Shown: positions 1 to 8,873 of the stretch, one piece after another
Layout: the number at the start of each line of letters is the position of its first letter
How positions within the stretch are numbered: position 1 is the first letter of the stretch
Source: Wolinella succinogenes DSM 1740
GTDB lineage: Bacteria; Campylobacterota; Campylobacteria; Campylobacterales; Helicobacteraceae
DNA length: 64,000 nucleotides
Assembly: GCF_000196135.1 (NCBI RefSeq)
Contig: NC_005090.1
Coordinates: 1,002,001 to 1,066,000, forward strand
Direction of reading: 5' to 3'
Translations under genes and position numbers: made by a program
Notes under the pieces: generated by a model
Database searches by the model: none
What the model was told of the DNA's origin: nothing
What the model saw: the letters and a program-made list of their open reading frames with translations, nothing else

Positions 1-1382
1 CGAATCGTCTCAGGAATCTTACGACGCTCTTTGCGCAGATGGTCGAGGTTTTCATTGGTCTCCTCTAGACTTGAGGTGAGGGTGCGATTTTTGGCGAGCC
101 AAAGACTCTCGGAATCGACGAGTTTTTTGAGCGATTCGGGCTGATTTTTGCTCTGCATTTTAAGCTTTTTGATCTCTATGGAGACCCTCTCAAGTTCCCC
201 TTCAATATGCCTTTTTTCCTCCTTGCGCACGATGAGTTTGTCTTCTAGGAGCTTGATCTGCTCCTCCATCTCCTCTTTGCTTTTGCCTAGGTCTAGGATT
301 CTGGTTTGGAGAGTCTCCACTTCGGTGGCAATATAGCGGCGATTTTGGACGAGCTGATAGATGCTTTCACTTTGGTGAATTCGCTCTTTTTCGTCTTTGA
401 TGAGGGGTTTTTTGACTCTTTTGGAGGGGGCTAGAAAGGTCACCTTGCCATTGTAAAAGTCGATGAATTTTTTCGCCTCCTTGTCTTTGGCAATGAGTTT
501 GGCTAGAAGTTCTGAGACGACACTTTGATAGATGAGGTCTAGGTTTTCGCGAATTAAGTGCTCACAAAAGAGATTTTTGAGTTGATTGGAGAGAGGGCGC
601 TTCCAAAACTCCTCTAGTGCGAGGCGGAGCTTTTGGCGGATAAAAAAGAGGAACCGCCTAGAGAAATCGATATTGTTCACCCCGCCAATGGGAGTGTGAT
701 AGCGCAAAACCTCGGTGGTGATGTCACCCAGCAGAAAGCCCAAATTGACCCCCTCAAGTGAAGAGGCGATCTGGCTCTCTTCGCTCTCGCTGATGGGTTC
801 GATAGAGGAGCGCTTGCCTAGCTCTCTTAACTCGTTGTTGAGGCGCACAAAGTTATAGTCGAAATTTTTAATGTGGGCTTCATTGTCAAAGAGAAAGATT
901 GCATCTCTCACATCAAACCCAAACCCCTTTTTGATCGCTTGGCGTATCACATCTCGCCGCAAAAACTCATCTTTGAAATCAATTAGATTATCCGCCTCTT
1001 CAGAGATTTGAGCGATCTCCTCTTGGCTAAATTTTTGCTCTCGAATCGATTCTTTAAACTCCTCTTTGTGTTCCAAAAGCCATCGGGTGAGGAAGGTAAC
1101 ATAGGGGCTTTTGTGAACCTCTTTGATTTTTTTGAAGATTCGGAGACGATCATCTTTTTCAAAAAAGATAAAGACGCTCATACCATGAAGGTGGAAAAAA
1201 TCGATGATGCTTGCGCGAACACTCTCTCTAGCGAGGCGAATCTCTTCAGGCGAATAGGAGGGGGGGAGGAGCCCCGGGAGAAGCGTGACGTACTGCTCTT
1301 CAAACTCTTTCATGCGTGAGCACTTCTCTAGACCTTGAGCGAGAATCTCTTGAACAATCTCATAAAGGGGGTGGGTTTTCAT
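1..1382 (-). CDS. Hypothetical protein with C-terminal coiled coil (partial, runs off window)
   Basis: An open minus-strand frame runs from an ATG at 1380-1382 off the left edge, giving at least 460 residues without a stop. The start reads MKTHPLYEIVQEILAQ. The first 290 or so residues are a mixed helical region. From about residue 340 the sequence turns into charged heptad-like stretches (EMEEQIKLLEDK, HIEGELERVSIEIKKL), a likely coiled coil. There is no signal peptide or membrane segment, so it is probably cytoplasmic. I do not recognise the family and give no function. It is divergent from the antiporter gene, with about 200 bp of AT-rich DNA between them that should hold both promoters. 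Confidence 0.8.
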   Translation of the reverse strand, partial: MKTHPLYEIVQEILAQGLEKCSRMKEFEEQYVTLLPGLLPPSYSPEEIRLARESVRASIIDFFHLHGMSVFIFFEKDDRLRIFKKIKEVHKSPYVTFLTRWLLEHKEEFKESIREQKFSQEEIAQISEEADNLIDFKDEFLRRDVIRQAIKKGFGFDVRDAIFLFDNEAHIKNFDYNFVRLNNELRELGKRSSIEPISESEESQIASSLEGVNLGFLLGDITTEVLRYHTPIGGVNNIDFSRRFLFFIRQKLRLALEEFWKRPLSNQLKNLFCEHLIRENLDLIYQSVVSELLAKLIAKDKEAKKFIDFYNGKVTFLAPSKRVKKPLIKDEKERIHQSESIYQLVQNRRYIATEVETLQTRILDLGKSKEEMEEQIKLLEDKLIVRKEEKRHIEGELERVSIEIKKLKMQSKNQPESLKKLVDSESLWLAKNRTLTSSLEETNENLDHLRKERRKIPETI

Positions 1383-1587
1383 CGTCTCCCTTTGGGCGTT
1401 TAGACTGGACTTTGACCACTAAATCGACCAAAAACTAATAAAATAATAATTTTTTGTCCATACTACTATAATTTCTCTTCGAACTCTCTCATGCCTCAAA
1501 GGGTCATCAACCTCTCTTGGGAATCGCTTAAAATTGAACATTATTACGATAAAATAAACTCATTAAATTTTTATCAAAGGCCGACCC

Positions 1588-3216
1588 ATAGACTTCTTTA
1601 TCATCGCCATCGCTGCTTTGGGCATCGCTGTGAGTGTCAATATCTTCTTTAAAAAAATCGGAATTCCTGTGATTATAGGCTATGTGACTACGGGCACGCT
1701 GATCGTCTACGCCTTTGGTTTGGCCAGCGTGGCGGGCTCCTCCACCCTTTCGCATATTGCTGAGTTTGGAATTGTCTTTTTGATGTTCATGATTGGCTTG
1801 GAGTTCTCTTTTGACAAGATTAAGGCGATGAAGCAGGAGGTGTTGCTTTTTGGAACCTTGCAGATTCTTCTTAGTTGGGTGATTTTTTATCTTGTAGCGC
1901 ACCTCTTTTTTGGAATTGAGAGCAAAGTGGCCTTGGTGGTGAGCGCGGCTTTTTCGCTCTCTTCTACAGCGATCGTTTTAAAGAGTTTCAATGAGACACG
2001 AGAGACCCATACGGGCTATGGACGCAACGCGATAGGAATACTCATCATGCAAGATATCGCGGTGATTCCTATCTTGCTCCTCATCTCTCTGCTAGCCAAC
2101 CATGAGGCGCGCCTTGAAGAGCTCCTGCTTCATACTTTTTTAAGTGCAGTGTTGGTGCTTTTTATCCTTTTTGTTCCAGGTAAAAAAGTGGCGACGATGA
2201 TTCTTAAACTAGCGGCTGATGCACGCATGGATGAGATTTTTGTAGGGACGATTCTTTTCATTGTGCTTGGGGCTAGTGCTCTGGCGGGTTATTTTGGATT
2301 CTCCTACTCTTTGGGGGCTTTTATTGCGGGAATGATCATCGCAGGAACCAAATATAAATACCAAGCCGAAGCCGATCTTTCACACTTTAGAGACCTGCTT
2401 TTGGGTCTCTTTTTTATCACTGTGGGGATGCAGGTCGATTTGGAGTTTTTACGGAATCACCTCTTTAGGATTCTTTGGGTGCTTTTGGCGGTGATGGGGC
2501 TTAAAGCGCTTATTATTTATATCATTATCCGATTCTTTAGAAGTGCAAAGGTTGCCTTTAAGACGGCTCTTTCACTTGCACAAGTGGGGGAATTCTCCTT
2601 TGCCATCTTTGCCCTCTCGCAATCCAATGGGTTGCTGGATAAAGAGACCCATCAGCTTTTGGTCTTAACGGTCATTTTTTCGATGATTCTTACCCCCTTT
2701 TTACTCAAGAATCTTCGCGCTATTTCGGCCGTTTTTGTTCGAGAGCGCGAGAAGAGTGTGCCTGCTTTTAGCGGTACAATAGGGCTTCATAATCATATCG
2801 TGGTGTGCGGTTATGGAACCTTCGGGAAGGAGGTGGTGACCTATTTGAAGCGTTATGACATTAACTATATCGCCATTGACTATAACCTCGCTCAAGTGGA
2901 GGAGGGAATAAGAGCGGGAGATAATGTTCAGTTTGGGAACATTGCCCAAAAGGCGATTTTAGAAAAGCTCAATCTAGAAGAGTGCGTGGCGGTCGTGGTC
3001 GCGGTGGATGACACAAGAAAAATTAGGGTAATATGCGAATCGATATTACAAAAAGCGCCTCACTGCCACATCATCGCCAAGGTGACGACCAAAGCCGAAG
3101 AGGAAGAGCTTGGAGAGCTTGACATCTATCGGGTGGTCAATGAGAAGCATGAAATCGCTAGACTTCTTGGGCAAGCCGCCATCTCGTGCGAGTATGAGCG
3201 TCTCAAGGGGCGGTGA
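1588..3216 (+). CDS. kefB: KefB/CPA2-type cation:proton antiporter with TrkA-N domain
   Basis: Inner-membrane monovalent cation/proton antiporter of the CPA2 family. About a dozen hydrophobic segments fill roughly the first 370 residues, followed by a cytoplasmic TrkA-N/Rossmann domain that starts at the motif HIVVCGYGTFGKEV and would bind nucleotide and gate transport. The usual CPA2 membrane motifs (GLEFSFDKIK, SLSSTAIVL) are visible. The first standard start is TTG at 1618, but that removes part of the first membrane helix and has no ribosome-binding site. The frame is open from 1567, and an ATA codon at 1588 sits 7 nt after AAAGG and restores IDFFIIAIAALG. I therefore place the start at 1588, tentatively. 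pepF follows after 22 bp, the order I recall from H. pylori. Confidence 0.88.
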   Translation: MDFFIIAIAALGIAVSVNIFFKKIGIPVIIGYVTTGTLIVYAFGLASVAGSSTLSHIAEFGIVFLMFMIGLEFSFDKIKAMKQEVLLFGTLQILLSWVIFYLVAHLFFGIESKVALVVSAAFSLSSTAIVLKSFNETRETHTGYGRNAIGILIMQDIAVIPILLLISLLANHEARLEELLLHTFLSAVLVLFILFVPGKKVATMILKLAADARMDEIFVGTILFIVLGASALAGYFGFSYSLGAFIAGMIIAGTKYKYQAEADLSHFRDLLLGLFFITVGMQVDLEFLRNHLFRILWVLLAVMGLKALIIYIIIRFFRSAKVAFKTALSLAQVGEFSFAIFALSQSNGLLDKETHQLLVLTVIFSMILTPFLLKNLRAISAVFVREREKSVPAFSGTIGLHNHIVVCGYGTFGKEVVTYLKRYDINYIAIDYNLAQVEEGIRAGDNVQFGNIAQKAILEKLNLEECVAVVVAVDDTRKIRVICESILQKAPHCHIIAKVTTKAEEEELGELDIYRVVNEKHEIARLLGQAAISCEYERLKGR

Positions 3217-3238
3217 GGTCTTTTTTAGGAGGTGATTC

Positions 3239-4960
3239 TTGAAACGATGGGATTTAAGCGCCCTTTTTGAGAGTGTAGAGGCGCTGGATGAGGCACTGAA
3301 GGTTTGCGCGAGGGAGAGTGTAGCGTTTAAAGAGAGCTATGCGGGGAGACTCTCAACTCTTGAATCAAGTGCCTTCGAGAAGGCCATTGGAGAGTATGAG
3401 AACCTCTCTGATGCCATTGGAAGAATCATGAGCTATGCTTTTTTGGTCTTTGCCGAGGATACCCAAAAGGGTGATTTCTATGCCAAGTATGAGCTTAAAT
3501 GCAATGAGATTAGCGAACATCTGCTCTTTTTTGAGATCGAGTTTGGGGATTTAGAATCCCTCAAGCGCCAAGAGTTTATCCAAGCGATTCCAAGATACGC
3601 CTACTACCTCCAAAAAATCGAAGAGAACAAAAAACACACCCTCTCCCTCCCTGAGGAGAGAATCATGTTAAAGCTCGATCCCGTAGGATCAAATGCCTTC
3701 TCAAGGCTTTTTGACGAGCACCTAAGCTCGCTCTCATTCAAGTTTCAGGGCAAAGAGCTGAGCGAAGAGGAGATTCTCGCCCTCTTGCATCACCCTAAGC
3801 GCTCTAAAAGAGAGAAGGCCGCCAGATCACTCACTAAGGGGCTCGCTCCTCATCAGGGGGTTTTGGCCTATATTTTGAATGTGGTGCGCAAGGAGAATGC
3901 GATTCTTTGTGATATTCGAGGCTATGCAACGCCCGAAGAGTCGCGTCATATCGACAATCAAATCTCTCAAAAAAGCGTTGATTCAATGCTCGAAGTGGTT
4001 AATGCAGAGATGGGAATCGTCGAGGAGTTCTATGATCTCAAGCGTGAAATTTTGGGCTATGAAGAGCTCTATGACTATGATCGTTACGCTCCTTTGGGCA
4101 GAAGCAAGGAGAAGATTGATTTTGAGAGTGCCCAAAAAATTGTCCTTCAAGCCCTAGGAGAGTTTTCGCCTCGTTTTGGCGAAATAGCGCAAAGGGCGTT
4201 TGATGAGGGGTGGATTGATTCGCATCCGCGTCCACGCAAACGAGGGGGAGCCTTCTCCCATGGCACGGTCCCCTCGGCTCACCCCTATGTCCTCCTTAAC
4301 CACACGGATGGCAGAAGGGATATATTCACGATGGCGCACGAGCTAGGCCATGCTATTCATCAAGAGCTTTCCAAAGGAGTAGGGTGCCTTAATGCCGACA
4401 CCCCCCTCACCACCGCAGAGACGGCTTCGGTTTTTGCCGAGATGCTGCTGTTTGATAAGATGAAGCGCTCACTTAAACCCAAAGAGAAGAGAACGCTTTA
4501 TGCGGGGAAGCTGGAGGATATCTTCGCTACGCTCTTTAGGCAGAGCGTATTCACTAATTTTGAGCGCCTCATCCATGGAATCAAAGAGGAGATCAAAGCG
4601 GAGGAGTTCAACCATCTCTGGATGGAAGAGAATCAAAAAATGTTCGGCAAGAGTGTGACCTTGACTCAGAATTACGCCTCTTGGTGGAGCTACATCCCCC
4701 ACTTTGTGCACACCCCTTTTTATTGCTACGCCTATAGCTATGGACAGTTGTTAGTGCTGGCACTCTTTGGGCTCTACAAGCGAGGGCTTCCCCAATTTGA
4801 GGATCGTTATGAGGAGTTTTTGAGCCTTGGAGGGAGCAAGAGACCTGCGGAGTTGGTGGGGATTTTTGGCTTTGATATTGAGGATTCAGAATTTTGGAAT
4901 ATCGGGATAGCCGAGGTGCGTTCACTCCTAGAAGAGTTTAAAGAGACGGTGAGATCATGA
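3239..4960 (+). CDS. pepF: M3-family oligoendopeptidase F
   Basis: Cytoplasmic zinc metallopeptidase that cuts short peptides. The 573-residue length fits the M3B family. The zinc/catalytic motif is plain at about residue 365: AHELGHAIHQE, with HExxH-type histidines and glutamate, followed by TAETASVFAEM, which supplies the third ligand region. The start is TTG at 3239, preceded by a strong AGGAGG. The gene follows the antiporter closely and overlaps the next gene by an ATGA, so these three are probably co-transcribed. No signal peptide is present. Confidence 0.93.
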   Translation: MKRWDLSALFESVEALDEALKVCARESVAFKESYAGRLSTLESSAFEKAIGEYENLSDAIGRIMSYAFLVFAEDTQKGDFYAKYELKCNEISEHLLFFEIEFGDLESLKRQEFIQAIPRYAYYLQKIEENKKHTLSLPEERIMLKLDPVGSNAFSRLFDEHLSSLSFKFQGKELSEEEILALLHHPKRSKREKAARSLTKGLAPHQGVLAYILNVVRKENAILCDIRGYATPEESRHIDNQISQKSVDSMLEVVNAEMGIVEEFYDLKREILGYEELYDYDRYAPLGRSKEKIDFESAQKIVLQALGEFSPRFGEIAQRAFDEGWIDSHPRPRKRGGAFSHGTVPSAHPYVLLNHTDGRRDIFTMAHELGHAIHQELSKGVGCLNADTPLTTAETASVFAEMLLFDKMKRSLKPKEKRTLYAGKLEDIFATLFRQSVFTNFERLIHGIKEEIKAEEFNHLWMEENQKMFGKSVTLTQNYASWWSYIPHFVHTPFYCYAYSYGQLLVLALFGLYKRGLPQFEDRYEEFLSLGGSKRPAELVGIFGFDIEDSEFWNIGIAEVRSLLEEFKETVRS

Positions 4961-5427
4961 TAGAGCAGATCATCAAAGATAGAAAATTCAAAAACCTCAT
5001 GGAGGCGCACGCTAAGGCGGTCATTGAGTACCTGCTCTCCAAGCAGATCACTTTTTCGATTCTTTGCAATGTAGGCTTGGTGGAGTTCAATCCTCCCCTC
5101 CCCGAGAGCATCACTTCAAGCTTCCGCCCCTTGACCCTTTTTGTATTGGCGGGCTACACTTTTGAGAGCATCGAGCTAGATCATCACAACCTCTACTTTG
5201 AAGCGGGTTTTGGGGCGCAGAATTTGGGAAGTTTTGTAACAGTTCCACTCTATAGTATTCTCCAAATTATCCTTCAAGACAGCAACAATATCCAAGATAG
5301 CACGCTTTTTGTCAATCTTACGGCGGGAAATGACTCTTTTGAGGTGAATTTGGAAGACGAAGAGGGGGTAAAATCCTCCATGGAGGCACTTCTCTCCAAC
5401 CCCGAAAACCAAAGATTTAAAAAATAG
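4957..5427 (+). CDS. Conserved hypothetical protein downstream of pepF
   Basis: A 156-residue soluble protein starting at an ATG that overlaps the pepF stop (ATGA). No signal peptide, cysteine cluster or catalytic motif is obvious. Residues 1-60 are mixed alpha/beta; the tail is acidic (NLEDEEGVKSSMEALL). I believe H. pylori has a small conserved gene in the same place beside pepF, so the translational coupling is probably old. Function unknown; an accessory to the peptidase is only a guess from position. Confidence 0.85.
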   Translation: MIEQIIKDRKFKNLMEAHAKAVIEYLLSKQITFSILCNVGLVEFNPPLPESITSSFRPLTLFVLAGYTFESIELDHHNLYFEAGFGAQNLGSFVTVPLYSILQIILQDSNNIQDSTLFVNLTAGNDSFEVNLEDEEGVKSSMEALLSNPENQRFKK

Positions 5428-5537
5428 CTGAATTAAAAAGAGTAATATTGAAACACCAAGGGATGATAATCTTTAATCTTTTCCATGATATACTCGACCA
5501 ACCTCCCATGAAATCCCATAAAACAGAAGGTTGAGTG

Positions 5538-6245
5538 ATGTCGCTTAAATTGCAGATTGAACTGATACGTTTTGACTCCAAAATGGACTATCTTCCCTAT
5601 AGCGCTAGGGTTGAAATCCTCTCCACTTCCCCCTCCAAGGAAGGCCTGGTAGAGCTTTATCACCACATTAAGATCAAGATTCCTGATTTTGGTTTTGAGG
5701 AGCGCGTTCCCTACTGCAAAATCAATGGTCGCATAGTGTATAAAAATGTAACTATTACCGAAATCATAGAGGGTTTTGGCTCCTCTATCACGCTTGAGCC
5801 CATCGCCCCCAAATGGGCGTTGAAGGATCTAATCATTGACAAAAATCCCTACGTCAAAGCCCTTTTTGCCGTGGATGAGATTCTGGACCTTTCTGAAGAG
5901 GATTTGGACTACTATCGTGCCATGTTGCCTTTTCGCTTTGCCTCCTCGCTAGCGTTGAGCGATGAAGAGTATTTGGGAGAGGCATTTTTCCTCTTTGTGG
6001 CGGAGATGGCAAGGCGCTATCCCAAGGAATCGACGCGACTCTTAGCCCTTCTCTCTGATCCTCAAAAAGGCGTGATGAAGGCGATCCCTCTCCGTGCTCG
6101 TCTTTTTCCTTTGGATGATTGGTTTGATGTTGAGATTGAAACACTCCAAAGAAAAATTCTTCAAGGCTATCCTCATCAAGAATCTCGCTGGAAAAACCTA
6201 AGAGAGTCGGTAGTGAAGAGCTTTGGTGCGGGAGGCAAGCGATGA
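5538..6245 (+). CDS. Conserved hypothetical protein (epsilonproteobacterial type)
   Basis: A 235-residue soluble protein. The upstream GTG at 5535 is directly followed by ATG at 5538; I chose the ATG because AAGG at 5527-5530 is then better spaced. The N-terminal 100 residues look like a beta-rich, ferredoxin-like fold (LQIELIRFDSKMDYLPY, then CKINGRIVYKNVTITEIIEGFG), and the rest is helical. One conserved-looking cysteine sits at about residue 57. It overlaps the next gene by ATGA, so the two products probably work together. The pairing with an HdrB-like protein suggests descent from a small iron-sulfur reductase module, but no cluster ligands remain here. Confidence 0.85.
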   Translation: MSLKLQIELIRFDSKMDYLPYSARVEILSTSPSKEGLVELYHHIKIKIPDFGFEERVPYCKINGRIVYKNVTITEIIEGFGSSITLEPIAPKWALKDLIIDKNPYVKALFAVDEILDLSEEDLDYYRAMLPFRFASSLALSDEEYLGEAFFLFVAEMARRYPKESTRLLALLSDPQKGVMKAIPLRARLFPLDDWFDVEIETLQRKILQGYPHQESRWKNLRESVVKSFGAGGKR

Positions 6246-7075
6246 TAAAAGGGCAGAGATTTTTATTGATTGAGGGCGAAGGGAAGGCCTTTGCCCCTTT
6301 GGCGGTGAGCTCTAAGCGTCTTTTGGGGTCCCTTGGGTTGGAAATCATCAAGAGTTATGAGACGCACAGTGATGGAGGGTATTGGGGAAGAGTTGCCGAT
6401 TTGGAGGGATTCTTGGAGATTTGGGCACTCCTCTTTTCTAAAGCCCAATCGCTAGGAGCGACTCCTTTGGCACTAGAAGAGGATTCTTATCTTAATGCAC
6501 TCTATGCCTTCAAAATTTTGAGTGAAAATGGCTCTCTTTGTGACAAAATTGCCCATAAAGTCACCCAAAGAGGAGGGGAGTTTGCCTTGTGTGAACCTTT
6601 ATATCTCCCCTCGATGCTTTTTGAAAGCGGGGTGATGGAGGGCAAAATTCAAAGTCGTTTTGAAGAGTTTAGAGCCGCATGGATTGGTTCGCCACGAGCC
6701 TGTGAGCTTCCCTCTAGTGCCAAGGGATGGATGATGGGATGGAAAAAACTCTTGGGGCTTGGGATTATGGAAGGCTTCTTCTCTTTTGAAGGATACGCAC
6801 AGATGCTCTCTTTTGATCCAAAAGCGGCACTCGCGCAATCCGCACGCCTCTATTTTGAGGCTGTGGATTTGGGAATCGACTTTATTTTAACCACTTCGGC
6901 CTCACAATTTGGTATGATGGATGCTCAAAAGGGAGCGATTCTTAAAGCTTCCAAAAGGGATCGCTTGGAGACACCTTTGCTCTACCCCGCACAGCTTCTT
7001 TTGATGGCTTTGGGCGAGAGAGAGAGGAAGCATCTAGGAATCGACCTCCATCAGATCAAGGTGGAGATGGTCTAG
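6242..7075 (+). CDS. HdrB-like protein lacking the cluster cysteines
   Basis: A 277-residue cytoplasmic protein. Around residues 209-228 the stretch DFILTTSASQFGMMDAQ lines up with the HdrB/CCG-domain pattern (D.IVT.CP.CQ.NLD), and the end, AQLLLMALGERERKHLGID, resembles the usual HdrB C-terminus. The cysteines that would hold the non-cubane Fe-S cluster are replaced by serine and other residues. I read it as a degenerate or repurposed CCG-domain protein, not an active heterodisulfide reductase subunit. It is translationally coupled to the gene before it. The family assignment rests on motif shape by eye, so a profile search is needed. Confidence 0.72.
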   Translation: MIKGQRFLLIEGEGKAFAPLAVSSKRLLGSLGLEIIKSYETHSDGGYWGRVADLEGFLEIWALLFSKAQSLGATPLALEEDSYLNALYAFKILSENGSLCDKIAHKVTQRGGEFALCEPLYLPSMLFESGVMEGKIQSRFEEFRAAWIGSPRACELPSSAKGWMMGWKKLLGLGIMEGFFSFEGYAQMLSFDPKAALAQSARLYFEAVDLGIDFILTTSASQFGMMDAQKGAILKASKRDRLETPLLYPAQLLLMALGERERKHLGIDLHQIKVEMV

Positions 7076-7099
7076 AGGACCAAAAATAGGAGGACAGAG

Positions 7100-7411
7100 T
7101 TGAAGCATTTTATTCGTTTCTTTGTGTCGCTTTTGGTGGCCATGATCTGGTATCACCTGGGGGGAGGCATGGAGGTCGCGATCTTCTTTTTCCTCGCGCT
7201 TTGGGCAATCCTCTCGCTCAATCCTATTAAATTTCAAAACCCTAGACTCCGCGAGGAGTATATTGAGAAGCTCAAGCGTGCCAAGGAGCGCAAGCGAGAG
7301 CTTGAAGAGGCACGCTTGGTTGAGAAAAAACGCCTCAAGGATGACGGAATGGATAAAGAGGAGAAGATGCGGCTCGACTTTGAAAATCTCAAAAAGAAAA
7401 CCCTCTACTAA
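7100..7411 (+). CDS. Small membrane protein with basic coiled-coil tail
   Basis: A 103-residue protein starting with TTG at 7100, seven bases after a perfect AGGAGG. Two hydrophobic segments (about residues 4-17 and 22-42) are followed by a highly charged helix rich in K, R and E (EKLKRAKERKRELEEARLVEKKRLK), so a cytoplasmic coiled coil is likely anchored to the inner membrane. Function unknown. It sits between the HdrB-like gene and cutA, probably in the same transcript. Confidence 0.8.
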   Translation: MKHFIRFFVSLLVAMIWYHLGGGMEVAIFFFLALWAILSLNPIKFQNPRLREEYIEKLKRAKERKRELEEARLVEKKRLKDDGMDKEEKMRLDFENLKKKTLY

Positions 7412-7426
7412 GAGCAGGAGCTTTTC

Positions 7427-7747
7427 ATGAAAAGTAGTGATTTTATCATCGTCCTCACCACCGCTCCCAAGAGGGAGGAGGCAGAGGCGTTAGCGGCCTA
7501 TATAGTGAGTGAGCGTCTAGGGGCTTGTGTGCAGATCAAAGAGATAGAGAGCTTCTATCTTTGGCAAGATGAATTGGTCTCTTCAAAAGAGTTTGAGCTC
7601 TCCATTAAAACCCTCAAAAAACACTATAAAAAGATCAAAAAAGCCATCACTGAAATCTCAAGCTATGAGCTTCCTCAGATCATTGTCCTGCCCTCTCTTC
7701 AAGGGGAAAAAGAGTACCTTGGTTGGGTAAAGGAGGGACTCCGCTAG
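7427..7747 (+). CDS. cutA: CutA-family divalent-cation tolerance protein
   Basis: A 106-residue protein of the usual CutA length. CutA proteins are trimeric, ferredoxin-fold proteins linked to divalent cation tolerance. Family signatures are the N-terminal IIVLTTAPKREEAEALA, the SERLGACVQI strand, the FYLWQDEL segment and SSYELPQIIVLP near the end. Its 3' end overlaps the convergent LLM monooxygenase gene by 4 nt, and no terminator separates them. Confidence 0.93.
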   Translation: MKSSDFIIVLTTAPKREEAEALAAYIVSERLGACVQIKEIESFYLWQDELVSSKEFELSIKTLKKHYKKIKKAITEISSYELPQIIVLPSLQGEKEYLGWVKEGLR

Positions 7748-8748
7748 AGGAGGGGTTCGATCTCCTCTTTGTAGATTCTAAGAGCTTCTTTGGCCTTCTT
7801 GTATGAGGCGGTGGCGGGCTTAAGGATGAGCGAGGAGAGAGGGAGATTCTCTTTGAGGGTGCGTATTTTCTCTATGCACTCCTTGGGGGTGCCAATGATC
7901 GCCTGATCCAAGATCGCATTTTGATCAAAGAGCTCGGAGCGTAATCTCTCGTATGTGGTGTCTTGGATGATCTGCACAAAGGTTGGGTTATTCTCTTTGG
8001 CGGCGTTCATGCACTGAATAAAGATATCAATCGCCATCCGCGCTTCTTCCATCGCTTCCTCGTGACTTTCTGCAACAAAAAAGGCTCGCGTGAGCGCCAG
8101 CGTGAAAGGGGTCTCCTCTAAGGCGTTGGTGCGAAAATTCTCCTCTATGAAATGCAACTTCTCAAGCGAAGCACCCATTCCTGCTAGGATTCCATACCCT
8201 TCCTTGGCTGCCTCTATGATCGATTCTATGCTTTCAGAAGCGATGTAGGTGGGGATGAGGCGCTGTGGTTTGGGGCGTATGCTCACATTATTGATCTCAA
8301 AAAATTCTCCCTGAAAATAGACCTCCTCTTCATAGAGAAGTTTTTGAATGATTCGATTCGCCTCTAGCATGAGAGTTCGATTCTTGTCGGGATTGGCACC
8401 CATGGAGATATCAAAGATGGGGAAGGCTCCTTTGGCGATTCCAAAGAGGAACCGACCTTGACTAAGGAGCTCTAGAGTTGCGATGCTTTCGGCCATTTTG
8501 ATGGGGTGGTAGTGGGCTAGAAGAATCGCGGCTGAACCGATAGAAATTTTGGAAGTGGAGGCAAGTGCATAGCTTAGAAGCGCAATGGGCGAAGGGCAGA
8601 GGCTGAAGTTATTAAAGTGGTGTTCCGTCAGCCAAGCCTCATCAAAGCCAAGCTTTTCAGCGTATTGAATAAACTCAATTTGCTCCTTTAGGGACTCTTG
8701 GTGGTCTTGATTCCAGTTCTCAAAGAGGCAGAAGATTCCGCTACGCAT
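7744..8748 (-). CDS. LLM-class flavin-dependent monooxygenase (luciferase-like)
   Basis: A 334-residue protein with the bacterial luciferase-like TIM-barrel pattern: EFIQYAEKLGFDEAWLTEHHF near the N-terminus, ISIGSAAILLAHYHPIKMAES, and LLSQGRFLFGIAKG. Members use FMNH2 or F420 to oxidise small organic substrates; FMN is more likely here, and the substrate cannot be read from sequence. Its promoter region (8749-8870) is shared with the Fur-family regulator, so it could also be under that regulator, though the palindrome lies closer to the regulator gene. Confidence 0.9.
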   Translation of the reverse strand: MRSGIFCLFENWNQDHQESLKEQIEFIQYAEKLGFDEAWLTEHHFNNFSLCPSPIALLSYALASTSKISIGSAAILLAHYHPIKMAESIATLELLSQGRFLFGIAKGAFPIFDISMGANPDKNRTLMLEANRIIQKLLYEEEVYFQGEFFEINNVSIRPKPQRLIPTYIASESIESIIEAAKEGYGILAGMGASLEKLHFIEENFRTNALEETPFTLALTRAFFVAESHEEAMEEARMAIDIFIQCMNAAKENNPTFVQIIQDTTYERLRSELFDQNAILDQAIIGTPKECIEKIRTLKENLPLSSLILKPATASYKKAKEALRIYKEEIEPLL

Positions 8749-8837
8749 ACTTCCTCCATTGATTAAAAGTTTATTATAAATTTATAAATAGAACATCTTA
8801 GCCTCTTTTGGCTGACATCAAGATAATAAAATTTTCT

Positions 8838-8852
8838 TGCAAATCATTTGCA
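8838..8852. promoter_or_regulatory. Palindromic Fur/Zur-type operator
   Basis: TGCAAATCATTTGCA is a perfect 7-1-7 inverted repeat, the architecture bound by Fur-family dimers. It lies 22 bp before the start of the Fur-family gene and about 90 bp from the divergent monooxygenase gene. Autoregulation is the simplest reading. A near copy (TGCCAATCATTTGCA, 14 of 15 bases) lies inside the regulator gene at 8981-8995. Confidence 0.65.
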
Positions 8853-8873
8853 TTTGTAGTAGGATTCCTTCCC

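Noticed and set aside
1008-1319. 103-codon plus-strand frame inside the first partial gene
   Set aside because: Lies antisense to the long open minus-strand frame that runs from 1382 off the window; no start signal.
1528-1902. 124-codon minus-strand frame over the antiporter 5' region
   Set aside because: Antisense to conserved membrane-protein codons, composition is basic and low-complexity, no ribosome site; treated as a shadow.
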